From positions 22,904 through 86,903 of IMG/VR virus record IMGVR_UViG_3300025697_000013: DNA of 64,000 nt; one strand, given 5' to 3'. The notes below the pieces were generated by a model. It had not been told where the DNA came from. It saw only the letters and a list, made by a program, of their open reading frames with translations, and did no database searches. Of the stretch, positions 1 to 6,158 are shown in pieces. The translations under genes and the position numbers were made by a program. Origin of the DNA: a virus. The first letter of the stretch is position 1, and every line of letters starts with the position of its first letter.

Positions 1-36
1 CCTCCCACCTCACGAGACGCATCGGGATATAGCCGA

Positions 37-234
37 TCACTCCTCCCCCCGCGTCCGCCACAGCGTTACAAGGTTGCGCTCGAACAGCCGCTCCTCTTTC
101 AACGCGGCCTCCAGTTCATCGCGACGACTGAACACGTCCTCAAGCACCGACTCAAGGCTCCTCTCGGGAGGGGACCATGAGACCTTGCCGTGATCGATCT
201 TGACGGTCAGCTCTCCGTTTACGTCCAGGTGCAT
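37..234 (-). CDS. Hypothetical protein, 65 aa
   Basis: Unrecognised small hydrophilic protein. The second half (residues about 27-55) is rich in Glu, Arg and Leu and could form one amphipathic helix. Its ATG overlaps the TAA of the preceding small gene (TAATG), so the two are probably translationally coupled. No membrane segment or metal motif is visible. It is the last complete gene of the leftward XRE/SSB block. Confidence 0.6.
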   Translation of the reverse strand: MHLDVNGELTVKIDHGKVSWSPPERSLESVLEDVFSRRDELEAALKEERLFERNLVTLWRTRGEE

Positions 235-398
235 TAGTCCCCCTCCCCGGCCTCAAGCCGCTCCTCGCAGGCAACCCACTTAGCCATCCACCACGCCAGT
301 GCCCGCGCACTCATCACCACGCACGCCCCTTCGCCCGTCACCCGGTGGCACTCGGCAAGCGGGTCAGGCTCTCCGGGCGCGTCCGTCCAGACCTCCAT
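234..398 (-). CDS. Small ORF, 54 aa, possible second half of a lipoprotein
   Basis: Open frame ending in a TAATG overlap with the next gene. It reads as an acidic, Trp-rich peptide (AWWMAKWVACEE near the C-terminus) that looks more natural than the other frame over the same DNA. It lies in the +1 frame relative to the lipoprotein-like ORF at 364-558; deleting one base from the six-base G run at 422-427 would join them. It could be a separate small gene, a frameshift extension or a gene broken by an indel. No clear ribosome site precedes its ATG. Confidence 0.35.
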   Translation of the reverse strand: MEVWTDAPGEPDPLAECHRVTGEGACVVMSARALAWWMAKWVACEERLEAGEGD

Positions 399-558
399 GG
401 ATACGGGGTCTGGGATGTACTGGGGGGTGGGCGCAGGAGGTTAGGGTCACCAGCATCAAGCCAGCGCCAACGACCCAGGCAGCGACGGTGAGGCCCCTGA
501 CTACGCCTGCCTTCCAGCCCTTTCGGTAGGCATCGATCATCAATTCGCTCTGGTCCAT
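364..558 (-). CDS. Membrane/lipoprotein-like protein, 64 aa
   Basis: A hydrophobic segment (residues about 23-41) ends in LTSC, which fits a lipobox with Cys42 as acylation site. The N-terminal 22 residues are hydrophilic, longer than usual for a lipoprotein signal, so a simple inner-membrane anchor is the alternative. ATG 558 is chosen because GGAGG stands 11 nt upstream; a GTG two codons earlier is possible. Beyond the lipobox the frame becomes Pro/Arg-rich and stops, while the +1 frame continues as a more credible protein. Small lipoproteins near lysis genes are often outer spanins; here that is only a guess. Confidence 0.45.
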   Translation of the reverse strand: MDQSELMIDAYRKGWKAGVVRGLTVAAWVVGAGLMLVTLTSCAHPPVHPRPRIHGGLDGRARRA

Positions 559-617
559 ATTCACCCCTCACCTCCCCTTCCCGTCAATCTCGGCAGCCAC
601 GGCCACCACAGGCTCCT

Positions 618-806
618 TCACCTCACGACTGGACTGGGTCGCCGCGCCCATGCTCCGATTGCCAGCATATGAATGCGGCATTCTAGGGTGTGCCCAGTGG
701 ACCGCTCGGGGTCCCACTTGTCGAAATCGCACCCGCACGGCACCCTACCCTCCAGTCTCTTCGCTATGGCGCGCAATTCGTTGTCTATCTGTGATCTGTC
801 TTTCAC
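618..806 (-). CDS. Hypothetical protein, 62 aa
   Basis: Unrecognised. It begins with GTG, chosen because GGGAGGTG lies about 7 nt upstream and the preceding gene stops at 810. The N-terminal third is charged and likely helical; Cys residues (PCGCDFDKW) occur in the middle, too few for a sure metal site. It is packed tightly behind the HTH-like protein in the same leftward operon. Confidence 0.5.
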   Translation of the reverse strand: MKDRSQIDNELRAIAKRLEGRVPCGCDFDKWDPERSTGHTLECRIHMLAIGAWARRPSPVVR

Positions 807-809
807 TTT

Positions 810-1349
810 TCACCTCCCCTTCTCCGCGTAGTTCACCTCGTAGACACCGTGCCTGACCACCACAAGCCGCCCATCCTTCACGTACCGCAACAGGACCTCC
901 TCGACCCGGGCAACGATGTCCAGGCCGATGTCGCCCCCCTTCGGAATATCGAACGCGTGCCGGTGCCACTCCTCCACCCGGAGGTGCGGCAGGAGCGTCG
1001 CCGCGGTGAACGGTTCCCCGCGCCCAGGACGGACCCTCCGTAGAACCCCAGCGATGGCTGCTGACCGTAGCTTCGCCTTCCGAAACTCCCGCCTCCCTGA
1101 ATCGTCCGACAGGCCCCACTGCGTCATGAAGTGGCCGAGGTTGGAGACGTTCCATACCCGCCCCCGGACAGTGGACAAGCCAGCCCGGTTGAGTCGGTCC
1201 ACGATCTGATGCGAGGTGTAGCCAGTGTCCTGACTGTTTCGGATGATAGACCGGACCCGACGATCCTCCGGATGGGGCTGCCGCCGCAGGCGCTTCCAAC
1301 GACGATCCATCCGCAGGATCCGCACGGGTTTTTTTCGATACTCACCCAT
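810..1349 (-). CDS. Putative DNA-binding protein with recombinase-like HTH
   Basis: 179 aa. Residues about 30-75 carry SIIRNSQDTGYTSHQIVDRL and then a GLSTVRGRVWNVSNLGHFM segment, a layout like the HTH part of large serine recombinases in which a degenerate helix-turn-helix is followed by the 'G..t..G..W....v' signature. No serine-recombinase catalytic domain is present, so it is probably a stand-alone DNA binder. The ATG is placed at MGEYRKK because the upstream gene ends at 1357; upstream in-frame codons would overlap that gene. The N-terminus is strongly basic. It could be a regulator of phage promoters. Confidence 0.5.
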   Translation of the reverse strand: MGEYRKKPVRILRMDRRWKRLRRQPHPEDRRVRSIIRNSQDTGYTSHQIVDRLNRAGLSTVRGRVWNVSNLGHFMTQWGLSDDSGRREFRKAKLRSAAIAGVLRRVRPGRGEPFTAATLLPHLRVEEWHRHAFDIPKGGDIGLDIVARVEEVLLRYVKDGRLVVVRHGVYEVNYAEKGR

Positions 1350-1356
1350 GGGGGGT

Positions 1357-1848
1357 CTACTCTGCGCCTGCATCGTCGCCCTTGCCGTCGTCGCCTTTGC
1401 CGTCATTGAAGAGGTCGCCAGTGCGCATCTCCTGGAAGTCGATGCTCACGGTCATCCCGTGGTGGCAGAGCAGATCCCAGAGGGGGGCCCTGTGCTTCTC
1501 CTCATCGAGGGCCGTCGTGACCTCGAAGGAGAAGAAGTAGTTCACGTTGACATCGCTGTCGTCCTCGGTCGCTCCGGTCACCTCGATCTTCGGCTTCGCC
1601 AGAGGGCTGGAGAACTTGAACGTCCACTCCTTCATCGCCTCCCCGATGGAGAGCCAGTGGGTGGCCAAGGCCTTCGGGCCTGTGACCTTCTGGCCGAACG
1701 CCCCCAGGGACTCACCATTCATCCCGAGGTCCTCCAGCTCGTCCTCGGTGATGTGGGTTCGCAGCTTGATCGTCAGGACTGGCTTCTCGTGCAGCCTCCC
1801 CAGCGCAAACCCCTTGATCCCGCACGTCTTCGTGTCTCTGTGGAACAT
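1357..1848 (-). CDS. Hypothetical protein, 163 aa
   Basis: Unrecognised soluble protein preceded by GGAGGGTGAA. The core shows alternating hydrophobic beta-strand-like stretches (WTFKFSSPLAKPKIEVTG, VNVNYFFSFEVTTA). The C-terminus is acidic and contains a short tandem repeat, DGKGDDGKGDD, encoded by a DNA repeat. It lies directly downstream of SSB, and an acidic tail is common in proteins that work around ssDNA-binding proteins, but the function is unknown. Confidence 0.6.
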   Translation of the reverse strand: MFHRDTKTCGIKGFALGRLHEKPVLTIKLRTHITEDELEDLGMNGESLGAFGQKVTGPKALATHWLSIGEAMKEWTFKFSSPLAKPKIEVTGATEDDSDVNVNYFFSFEVTTALDEEKHRAPLWDLLCHHGMTVSIDFQEMRTGDLFNDGKGDDGKGDDAGAE

Positions 1849-1866
1849 TTCACCCTCCTCCGTTGG

Positions 1867-2175
1867 TTAATCCAGGAGACGTAATACCTCAACCATTACC
1901 TCATAGCCGCGGAAAAACCCGCGCTCGTTCTCATACTCCATGGGCCGCAGCCGACCAGTGACGAATATACGCATCCCCTTCTTGCCCCGCTCGAATAGGA
2001 TCTGACCGATGGGCCCCCATGCCGAAATGCGGAACCAGGTCGCCTCGTCGGTACCAGTTTTTTTCACCTTGTAGTTCGACACCACGCTCCCTACGCAGTA
2101 GGGGGTGCCCTTGGGGGTCTCTCTGGTCTCGGGGTCCTTGCCCAGGCGCCCCAGGATCTCGACTCGGTTGTGCAC
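1867..2175 (-). CDS. ssb: Single-stranded DNA-binding protein (SSB)
   Basis: 102 aa OB-fold protein. It starts MHNRVEILGRLGKDPETRET, the typical SSB beginning, and keeps the aromatic positions in WFRISAWGPIGQ and a IFVTGRLRPMEY segment. It coats ssDNA during phage replication and recombination. At 102 aa it is the OB core only: the usual disordered Gly/Pro linker and acidic C-terminal tip (DDDIPF-like) are absent, and the protein ends EVLRLLD. It may therefore not recruit host SSB partners in the normal way. Co-transcribed with small unknown genes. Confidence 0.9.
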   Translation of the reverse strand: MHNRVEILGRLGKDPETRETPKGTPYCVGSVVSNYKVKKTGTDEATWFRISAWGPIGQILFERGKKGMRIFVTGRLRPMEYENERGFFRGYEVMVEVLRLLD

Positions 2176-2185
2176 TGAATGCTCC

Positions 2186-2746
2186 TTATCGTTTGCGGTA
2201 CGTCAACTCGCCGAACCGCTCCACCAACTCGTGCCTGTCGGCGAGGCCCTGCAGGATGCTATCGATGGCCAGCGGCTCCCCCCCAACGATCCGGACCACG
2301 TGCTCCACGGAGATCACCTCGCATGGCTCGAACTCCCGCAGTCGTGTCCGGATGCGCTCGAGGAGCTTGTCGTCCACCGCGTCGGCCCCAGTGCCTGACT
2401 CGGCATCCCTCGGGGCCAACCGATCATGGATCCCCTTGGCGACCCTCTCGATCAACTCCCCCTGCCCGTTCCGGATCGCCTCTATTGCTGCCAGGAAGAT
2501 CCGCAGCGCCAGGCGGGCCCCCCGGACGTAGGGGTCGTTCTTGCGACCCTGCTCCCCGAGGACAATCCCGCTCTTGTGTGTCTCCTGGAGAATCTTGCGC
2601 AGCTCTCGGGCCAGGGAGGGTTCGCAGATCGATGCGTAGACCCGCGCAGCCACCCACGCGGCCTGGTCCCTCGACGGGATCAGAACCCAGGCATCGTCTG
2701 CCTTGCGCCCGGACACGCGGTGAATGACATCAAATTTCCGTTCCAT
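2186..2746 (-). CDS. Hypothetical protein, 186 aa
   Basis: Unrecognised, mainly helical by composition, with Arg/Glu-rich helices and no Cys cluster or membrane segment. Its start overlaps the end of the preceding gene by 17 nt and it is 10 nt upstream of ssb, so it belongs to the same transcript. A DNA-metabolism accessory role is possible from context only. Confidence 0.55.
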   Translation of the reverse strand: MERKFDVIHRVSGRKADDAWVLIPSRDQAAWVAARVYASICEPSLARELRKILQETHKSGIVLGEQGRKNDPYVRGARLALRIFLAAIEAIRNGQGELIERVAKGIHDRLAPRDAESGTGADAVDDKLLERIRTRLREFEPCEVISVEHVVRIVGGEPLAIDSILQGLADRHELVERFGELTYRKR

Positions 2747-3104
2747 GGTCCTTCTGCGACTTCGCGTTCGCTACGGTATCGGTCGGGAACGCAGGCCCAA
2801 GCTTCTCCCGCCATGGGATCATGCGCTCAAGGGGGAAATGCTCCAGTGCTTCCTCGTTCCCGGTGATCAAGATGTGCATGAGCCACCACGCGTCTTCGAC
2901 GTACTCCCGCACCGCTTCTCCATGCACCTCGACGAGGACATCCTTGTAGACCTCCAAGGCGATGTTCTCTGCACGCATGGTGTCTTCGGGGTTCTCCTGC
3001 AGCGCCGCGCCGAGCACGACATTCCAGGTGACCCACATCGGCAGCTCCCCGGCTGTCTCCAGGTGGGTACGCCCGATCGCTAGGAGCCTCTCGCGTACCA
3101 TCAT
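2730..3104 (-). CDS. Hypothetical protein, 124 aa
   Basis: Unrecognised. Helix-rich protein with an acidic central part. The ATG ATG start overlaps the TGA of the XRE gene (translational coupling). The last 20 residues overlap the next gene, which is usual for tightly packed phage operons. Confidence 0.55.
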   Translation of the reverse strand: MMVRERLLAIGRTHLETAGELPMWVTWNVVLGAALQENPEDTMRAENIALEVYKDVLVEVHGEAVREYVEDAWWLMHILITGNEEALEHFPLERMIPWREKLGPAFPTDTVANAKSQKDHGTEI

Positions 3105-3382
3105 CGCCGTCTCCCCATCGCCTTCGCCACGGCAGCGGGCCTCTCTCCCTTCGCCGTCTCCAGGAGGATGTCCAACCCAACGCGCTGAAGGTTCCGCACC
3201 GACAGCTTCTCCTTAGACTGGATCAGCAGGCGCACGAGCGTCTCCACCTCCCCTGGGACTTCGTGGATCCCCCTGCACCATCTGCTCACCGTATTGATGT
3301 TCCGTCCGATGAACCTTGCGAACTCCGTCATGGATACACCGAGGTCCTGCCGCAGCGCAGCTTTGAATTCCTGACCCGTCAT
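3101..3382 (-). CDS. XRE-family transcriptional regulator
   Basis: 93 aa. Residues about 13-45 form a Cro/CI-type helix-turn-helix: SMTEFARFIGRNINTVSRW, with the conserved Ala-Arg in helix 2 and Asn-Thr-Val-Ser in the recognition helix. The C-terminal half is helical and may dimerise. It is the first gene after a well-formed promoter (3448-3477) flanked by two degenerate copies of the phage's 11-bp repeat, so it may bind there and control itself. GAGGTAGACG gives the ribosome site. Candidate reader of the repeat arrays at 19.6 and 61.3 kb; that link is inference. Confidence 0.75.
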   Translation of the reverse strand: MTGQEFKAALRQDLGVSMTEFARFIGRNINTVSRWCRGIHEVPGEVETLVRLLIQSKEKLSVRNLQRVGLDILLETAKGERPAAVAKAMGRRR

Positions 3383-3447
3383 CGTCTACCTCTCGTGTGC
3401 GGGGTAATTGGTCATGCCGCCTCGGTGATCTCAGTCAACCTGTGGGC

Positions 3448-3477
3448 ACTCTACGCTACGGCGAAAGATGAAGTCAA
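3448..3477 (-). promoter_or_regulatory. Promoter of the XRE/SSB block
   Basis: On the minus strand: -35 TTGACT (3472-3477), 18-bp spacer, -10 TAGAGT (3448-3453), followed by GCCC. The same TTGACT-18-TA(C/G)AGTGCCC arrangement occurs at 19.6 kb. Two degenerate 11-mers, TCGATTAATCC (3478-3488) and TCAACGAACCG (3489-3499), abut the -35. The distance from the -10 to the XRE start codon is about 65 nt. Confidence 0.7.
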
Positions 3478-3508
3478 GGATTAATCGACGGTTCGTTGAG
3501 TCGCGGTG

Positions 3509-3931
3509 CTACTTCTTCCGCTTCTTGGGGGGAGACCGACGCCGCGCTGGCGTCCGCTTCGGAGCTGCTGCCGGCGCTGGGGCGGGAGCACTCGCTGCGG
3601 GGAACGTCCCGAATCGCTCTGCCGCCGCTCGGATCCGAACCCCTGTCTTTTCGGTCCCGGGATCGCGGACGAATGCAGCGCTGATCTTCTGCAGGGATCG
3701 GTCGCCCATCTGCTTGTCTGCCCACTCCAACGCCCGCGTCATGGCGTCGATGTTTCGACCCGCCTTGACTGTGGTCCTTGCTACCACGGCGGACTTCCCT
3801 GCCCCGGTCACCCTGTCGTGCGCTGGGCGCCGCGTCACCAGCGGCACCTTCCCTTCGTCGTCTCGGAACTCCACGGTCTGAACATGGACCAGCCGCACCT
3901 CGTACTCTCGCTCACGAATCGTCGTCGTCAT
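3509..3931 (-). CDS. Hypothetical protein with Ala/Pro/Lys-rich tail, 140 aa
   Basis: Unrecognised. A folded N-terminal part (residues 1-105) is followed by a Pro-Ala linker and a highly basic end (KRTPARRRSPPKKRKK), as in histone-like or nucleic-acid-binding proteins. It ends the long replication operon and lies just before the XRE promoter. A DNA- or RNA-binding role is likely from the tail alone. Confidence 0.6.
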   Translation of the reverse strand: MTTTIREREYEVRLVHVQTVEFRDDEGKVPLVTRRPAHDRVTGAGKSAVVARTTVKAGRNIDAMTRALEWADKQMGDRSLQKISAAFVRDPGTEKTGVRIRAAAERFGTFPAASAPAPAPAAAPKRTPARRRSPPKKRKK

Positions 3932-4256
3932 CCCCGGTACCTCCCTTCTTCTCCCTGAAGAATTCGCACTGCCTGGGGGTCGCCACCAGATTGCAGTTCG
4001 TATCCCCGCGGTCCTTGAAAAACCTGTTTCGACCCTTGAACAAACATCCGCCGTCGTCCTCGAGGTAGTGGCACAGGATCGGCTTACGCACCCGCTTCAA
4101 CGTCGCATTCAGCCAGTCCATCTGGCCCAGACCCAGGGTTATATTCTGCCTCATCTGCTCATGGAGCACAAGAGCACGCCTGCGGGCCCGGTCGTCCAGG
4201 CGCTCCGAAGCCAGGATCTCGTCCAGGATCTCCCGATAACTCATCTCTTCCGACAT
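3912..4256 (-). CDS. Hypothetical Cys-containing protein, 114 aa
   Basis: Unrecognised. Helical N-terminal half (SYREILDEILASERLDDRAR), then four cysteines spaced C-x8-C-x18-C-x8-C in residues about 66-103, which could bind zinc. The tail is acidic (TGDDDDDS). ATG 4256 is chosen because GGAGGGGAC precedes it at proper distance; earlier in-frame codons lie inside the lytic transglycosylase gene. It overlaps the following gene by 20 nt. Confidence 0.55.
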   Translation of the reverse strand: MSEEMSYREILDEILASERLDDRARRRALVLHEQMRQNITLGLGQMDWLNATLKRVRKPILCHYLEDDGGCLFKGRNRFFKDRGDTNCNLVATPRQCEFFREKKGGTGDDDDDS

Positions 4257-4702
4257 CGCGTCCCCTCCCATGGTCTCTGTCTTGCCAGCCGCTTCATCCG
4301 GCGCATGTAGTAACACCCGTCCACGCGGCATCCTGAATTGCCCTCATGATAGCCACAGGCCCAAGCACGAGCGCAGCGGCCCCTCCAGTACGAGATTGAC
4401 GATACGCCCGCCCACGCACCCACCCAGAGCCAAGAGACCATCAGAGCGCAAGCAGGGCGCCCGTACCGCCCCCCCGTGACTTGGTACGCCCCGCAAATCC
4501 GCCATGGATGATCGGGGCTCCATGGATCGGGACGGTGGGAGCTCGTGGGATTGCGCCTGTGCTTGCCTTCGATCCAAGCAACAGCAAGGGCCTCGTCGCA
4601 ATCGACGTCGTAGGCCGCTGCGAATGCGCAGGTGTAGATTTCCAGGGCCGTAGCGTCAGGAACCCACGTCCAAAGAATCAGCGCTGTCAGGATTGGAAAC
4701 AC
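4241..4702 (-). CDS. Exported lytic transglycosylase-like protein
   Basis: 153 aa. Residues 1-19 form a signal peptide (hydrophobic, ending ATA). The mature part resembles SLT-type transglycosylases: catalytic Glu candidate E45 in VAWIEGKH, then GAYQVTGGRYG (the 'GlmQi' segment) and GYHEGNSGC (the 'aYN.G' segment). It would cleave glycan strands in the periplasm. About ten cysteines suggest disulfide stabilisation, odd for this family. It lies next to the peptidoglycan endopeptidase gene, making a lysis pair inside the replication operon. Alternative: a virion-independent exported lysozyme of another fold. Confidence 0.65.
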   Translation of the reverse strand: MFPILTALILWTWVPDATALEIYTCAFAAAYDVDCDEALAVAWIEGKHRRNPTSSHRPDPWSPDHPWRICGAYQVTGGRYGRPACALMVSWLWVGAWAGVSSISYWRGRCARAWACGYHEGNSGCRVDGCYYMRRMKRLARQRPWEGTRCRKR

Positions 4703-4709
4703 TGGCAGG

Positions 4710-5525
4710 CTATTTCTGCTGGCTGGAGTTGCCGAGGTAGTACTCGAAGTGCATGTCGTCCTTGCCCGCGCCGAACCCGCTCCGGCGGTTCAGGAGTTGG
4801 TTGGCCGTGAGCCCGAAAGCCCTCCGGTCCTTCGAGGAGATGCCCCAGCGCCCGCCCCAGTGGAACCCGAGGGCCTCCGCGATGATACGGATCCGTGGGT
4901 TGATCAGCCCGCGCTTGCCCATGCGGTTCTCGCTGGAGTCGACGTCGAAGGCGATCCCCCAGGAGTGGATCGAGAGCCGCCGCTTCGGGTTCCGGCCGAT
5001 GTGGCGACAGGCGTAGGTCCCGATGTCCCGCAGGTCGTCGGCCAGGGACTCCTCCTCGATCACCTCGAGGAAGCGGACCAGGACTGGAACGATCTTCTCG
5101 TGGACCCACTTCTGCCCGACGATGGGGAGCGCGGCCTTCACGATCCGGTAGTCCTTGCTCTTGTTCGTGGGCTTGACCCAGCCCTTCTCCCCCGGCTTCG
5201 GGGTCGGATCGAAGGTCCCGAAGACCTCCCCGATCTCGGAATAGGTCCTGGGGATCCGAGGGAACGAGCCGCGTGCGCGTCTGCTTGCCGCCTCCTGCTC
5301 CAGCATCCGCTTCAGCCGCACCAGATTCTCCATGATCACTAGCTCGGGATCGTAGAGCCGGGTCTCGCGGACCAGGTCCTCCCGGGTGAGCAGAAGCGCC
5401 CGCCGGGTCGCCGGACCGAAGTCGTCGTCCACATTGATCTCCGGCGCCAGGCCCAGGTTGTTCATGCAGCGCTGCAGGCGCCCTACCACCTCGTCCTTCT
5501 CGCCGTACTTCGTAAAACCCTTCAT
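4710..5525 (-). CDS. Endolysin: peptidoglycan-binding domain plus M15 peptidase
   Basis: 271 aa. Residues about 8-48 match a PG-binding-1 repeat (KDEVVGRLQRCM, then DDDFGPATRRALL). The C-terminal half is a VanY/M15 D,L- or D,D-peptidase: SIHSWGIAFDVDSSEN holds the zinc His and Asp, and DDMHFEYY the second His. It would cut peptide cross-links at the end of infection. No signal peptide is seen, so it needs a holin or another export route; candidate membrane proteins are at 19.7-21.6 kb. It overlaps the RuvC-like gene by 4 nt. Confidence 0.85.
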   Translation of the reverse strand: MKGFTKYGEKDEVVGRLQRCMNNLGLAPEINVDDDFGPATRRALLLTREDLVRETRLYDPELVIMENLVRLKRMLEQEAASRRARGSFPRIPRTYSEIGEVFGTFDPTPKPGEKGWVKPTNKSKDYRIVKAALPIVGQKWVHEKIVPVLVRFLEVIEEESLADDLRDIGTYACRHIGRNPKRRLSIHSWGIAFDVDSSENRMGKRGLINPRIRIIAEALGFHWGGRWGISSKDRRAFGLTANQLLNRRSGFGAGKDDMHFEYYLGNSSQQK

Positions 5526-6100
5526 CGTAGTCTTCCTCCTCGTCGAAGCCTTTCCAACAGCTCGTCAGGGACACCGGCACGCGCCAGAAGTCCCTCCAGG
5601 TTCTGGAGCGTCACCCCGTCGCACCCGAGGTAGATCGCCTCCGCTTCATCGTCCGTTACCTTGAGCCCGAACTCTGCCTGCGCCATCTGCTTTGCCAGGC
5701 GCTTGAGATCCTTCCGCTTCATCCCGACCGTCTGCCGCCCGAGCTGCAAGACCCGCCACTGCGCCGGTTGCCGCCTGACGACGCTCCACCCACGACGCGC
5801 GGCCAGGACCTCCCACGTGGTCGCCGCGGCCACCACCGGGATCACAGCGCTCATGTGCTCGCCGACGTACTGATCCTCGCGGACCAGCAGCCGCTGGTGG
5901 ACCTCCGGATCCCATTCGGGCCAGTCCACCACCTTGACCCACTTCCCACGCCAGAGGATCACTCCCTCCGCAAGGAACCGCTCAACGGCATACCAGTCGG
6001 TCTTGAGGATCCTCCCGCTCCAGATCGGCTTGCGGGCTCTGCGATGTACAGAGATCCCGCTCTTCGTCGCAGGATCAACTCCGAGTACCCATCGCTCCAT
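5522..6100 (-). CDS. RuvC-like Holliday junction resolvase
   Basis: 192 aa RNase H-fold nuclease. Motifs fit phage RuvC: VLGVDPATKSGISV with catalytic Asp9, YVGEHMSAV in the middle carrying the conserved Glu, and TDDEAEAIYLG near the C-terminus with the paired acidic residues. It would resolve branched recombination intermediates before packaging. ATG 6100 is chosen because GGAGG lies 8 nt upstream; a preceding in-frame ATG lies in that ribosome site. Gap of about 58 nt from the C5 methyltransferase gene. Confidence 0.75.
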   Translation of the reverse strand: MERWVLGVDPATKSGISVHRRARKPIWSGRILKTDWYAVERFLAEGVILWRGKWVKVVDWPEWDPEVHQRLLVREDQYVGEHMSAVIPVVAAATTWEVLAARRGWSVVRRQPAQWRVLQLGRQTVGMKRKDLKRLAKQMAQAEFGLKVTDDEAEAIYLGCDGVTLQNLEGLLARAGVPDELLERLRRGGRLR

Positions 6101-6158
6101 TAGGGGTGCCTCCATGGGTCAGAGTGTAACAGGGGGAAGATTGGGTGACAAGACGGGG

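Noticed and set aside
1-22. ATG at 22 that could start a further leftward gene
   Set aside because: Only seven codons are visible before the window edge; the GAGGTGGGAGG there may instead be the ribosome site of the next gene.
568-651. 27-aa leftward ORF overlapping the 62-aa gene
   Set aside because: Ribosome-like sequence only 2 nt from the ATG and no supporting motif; left out.
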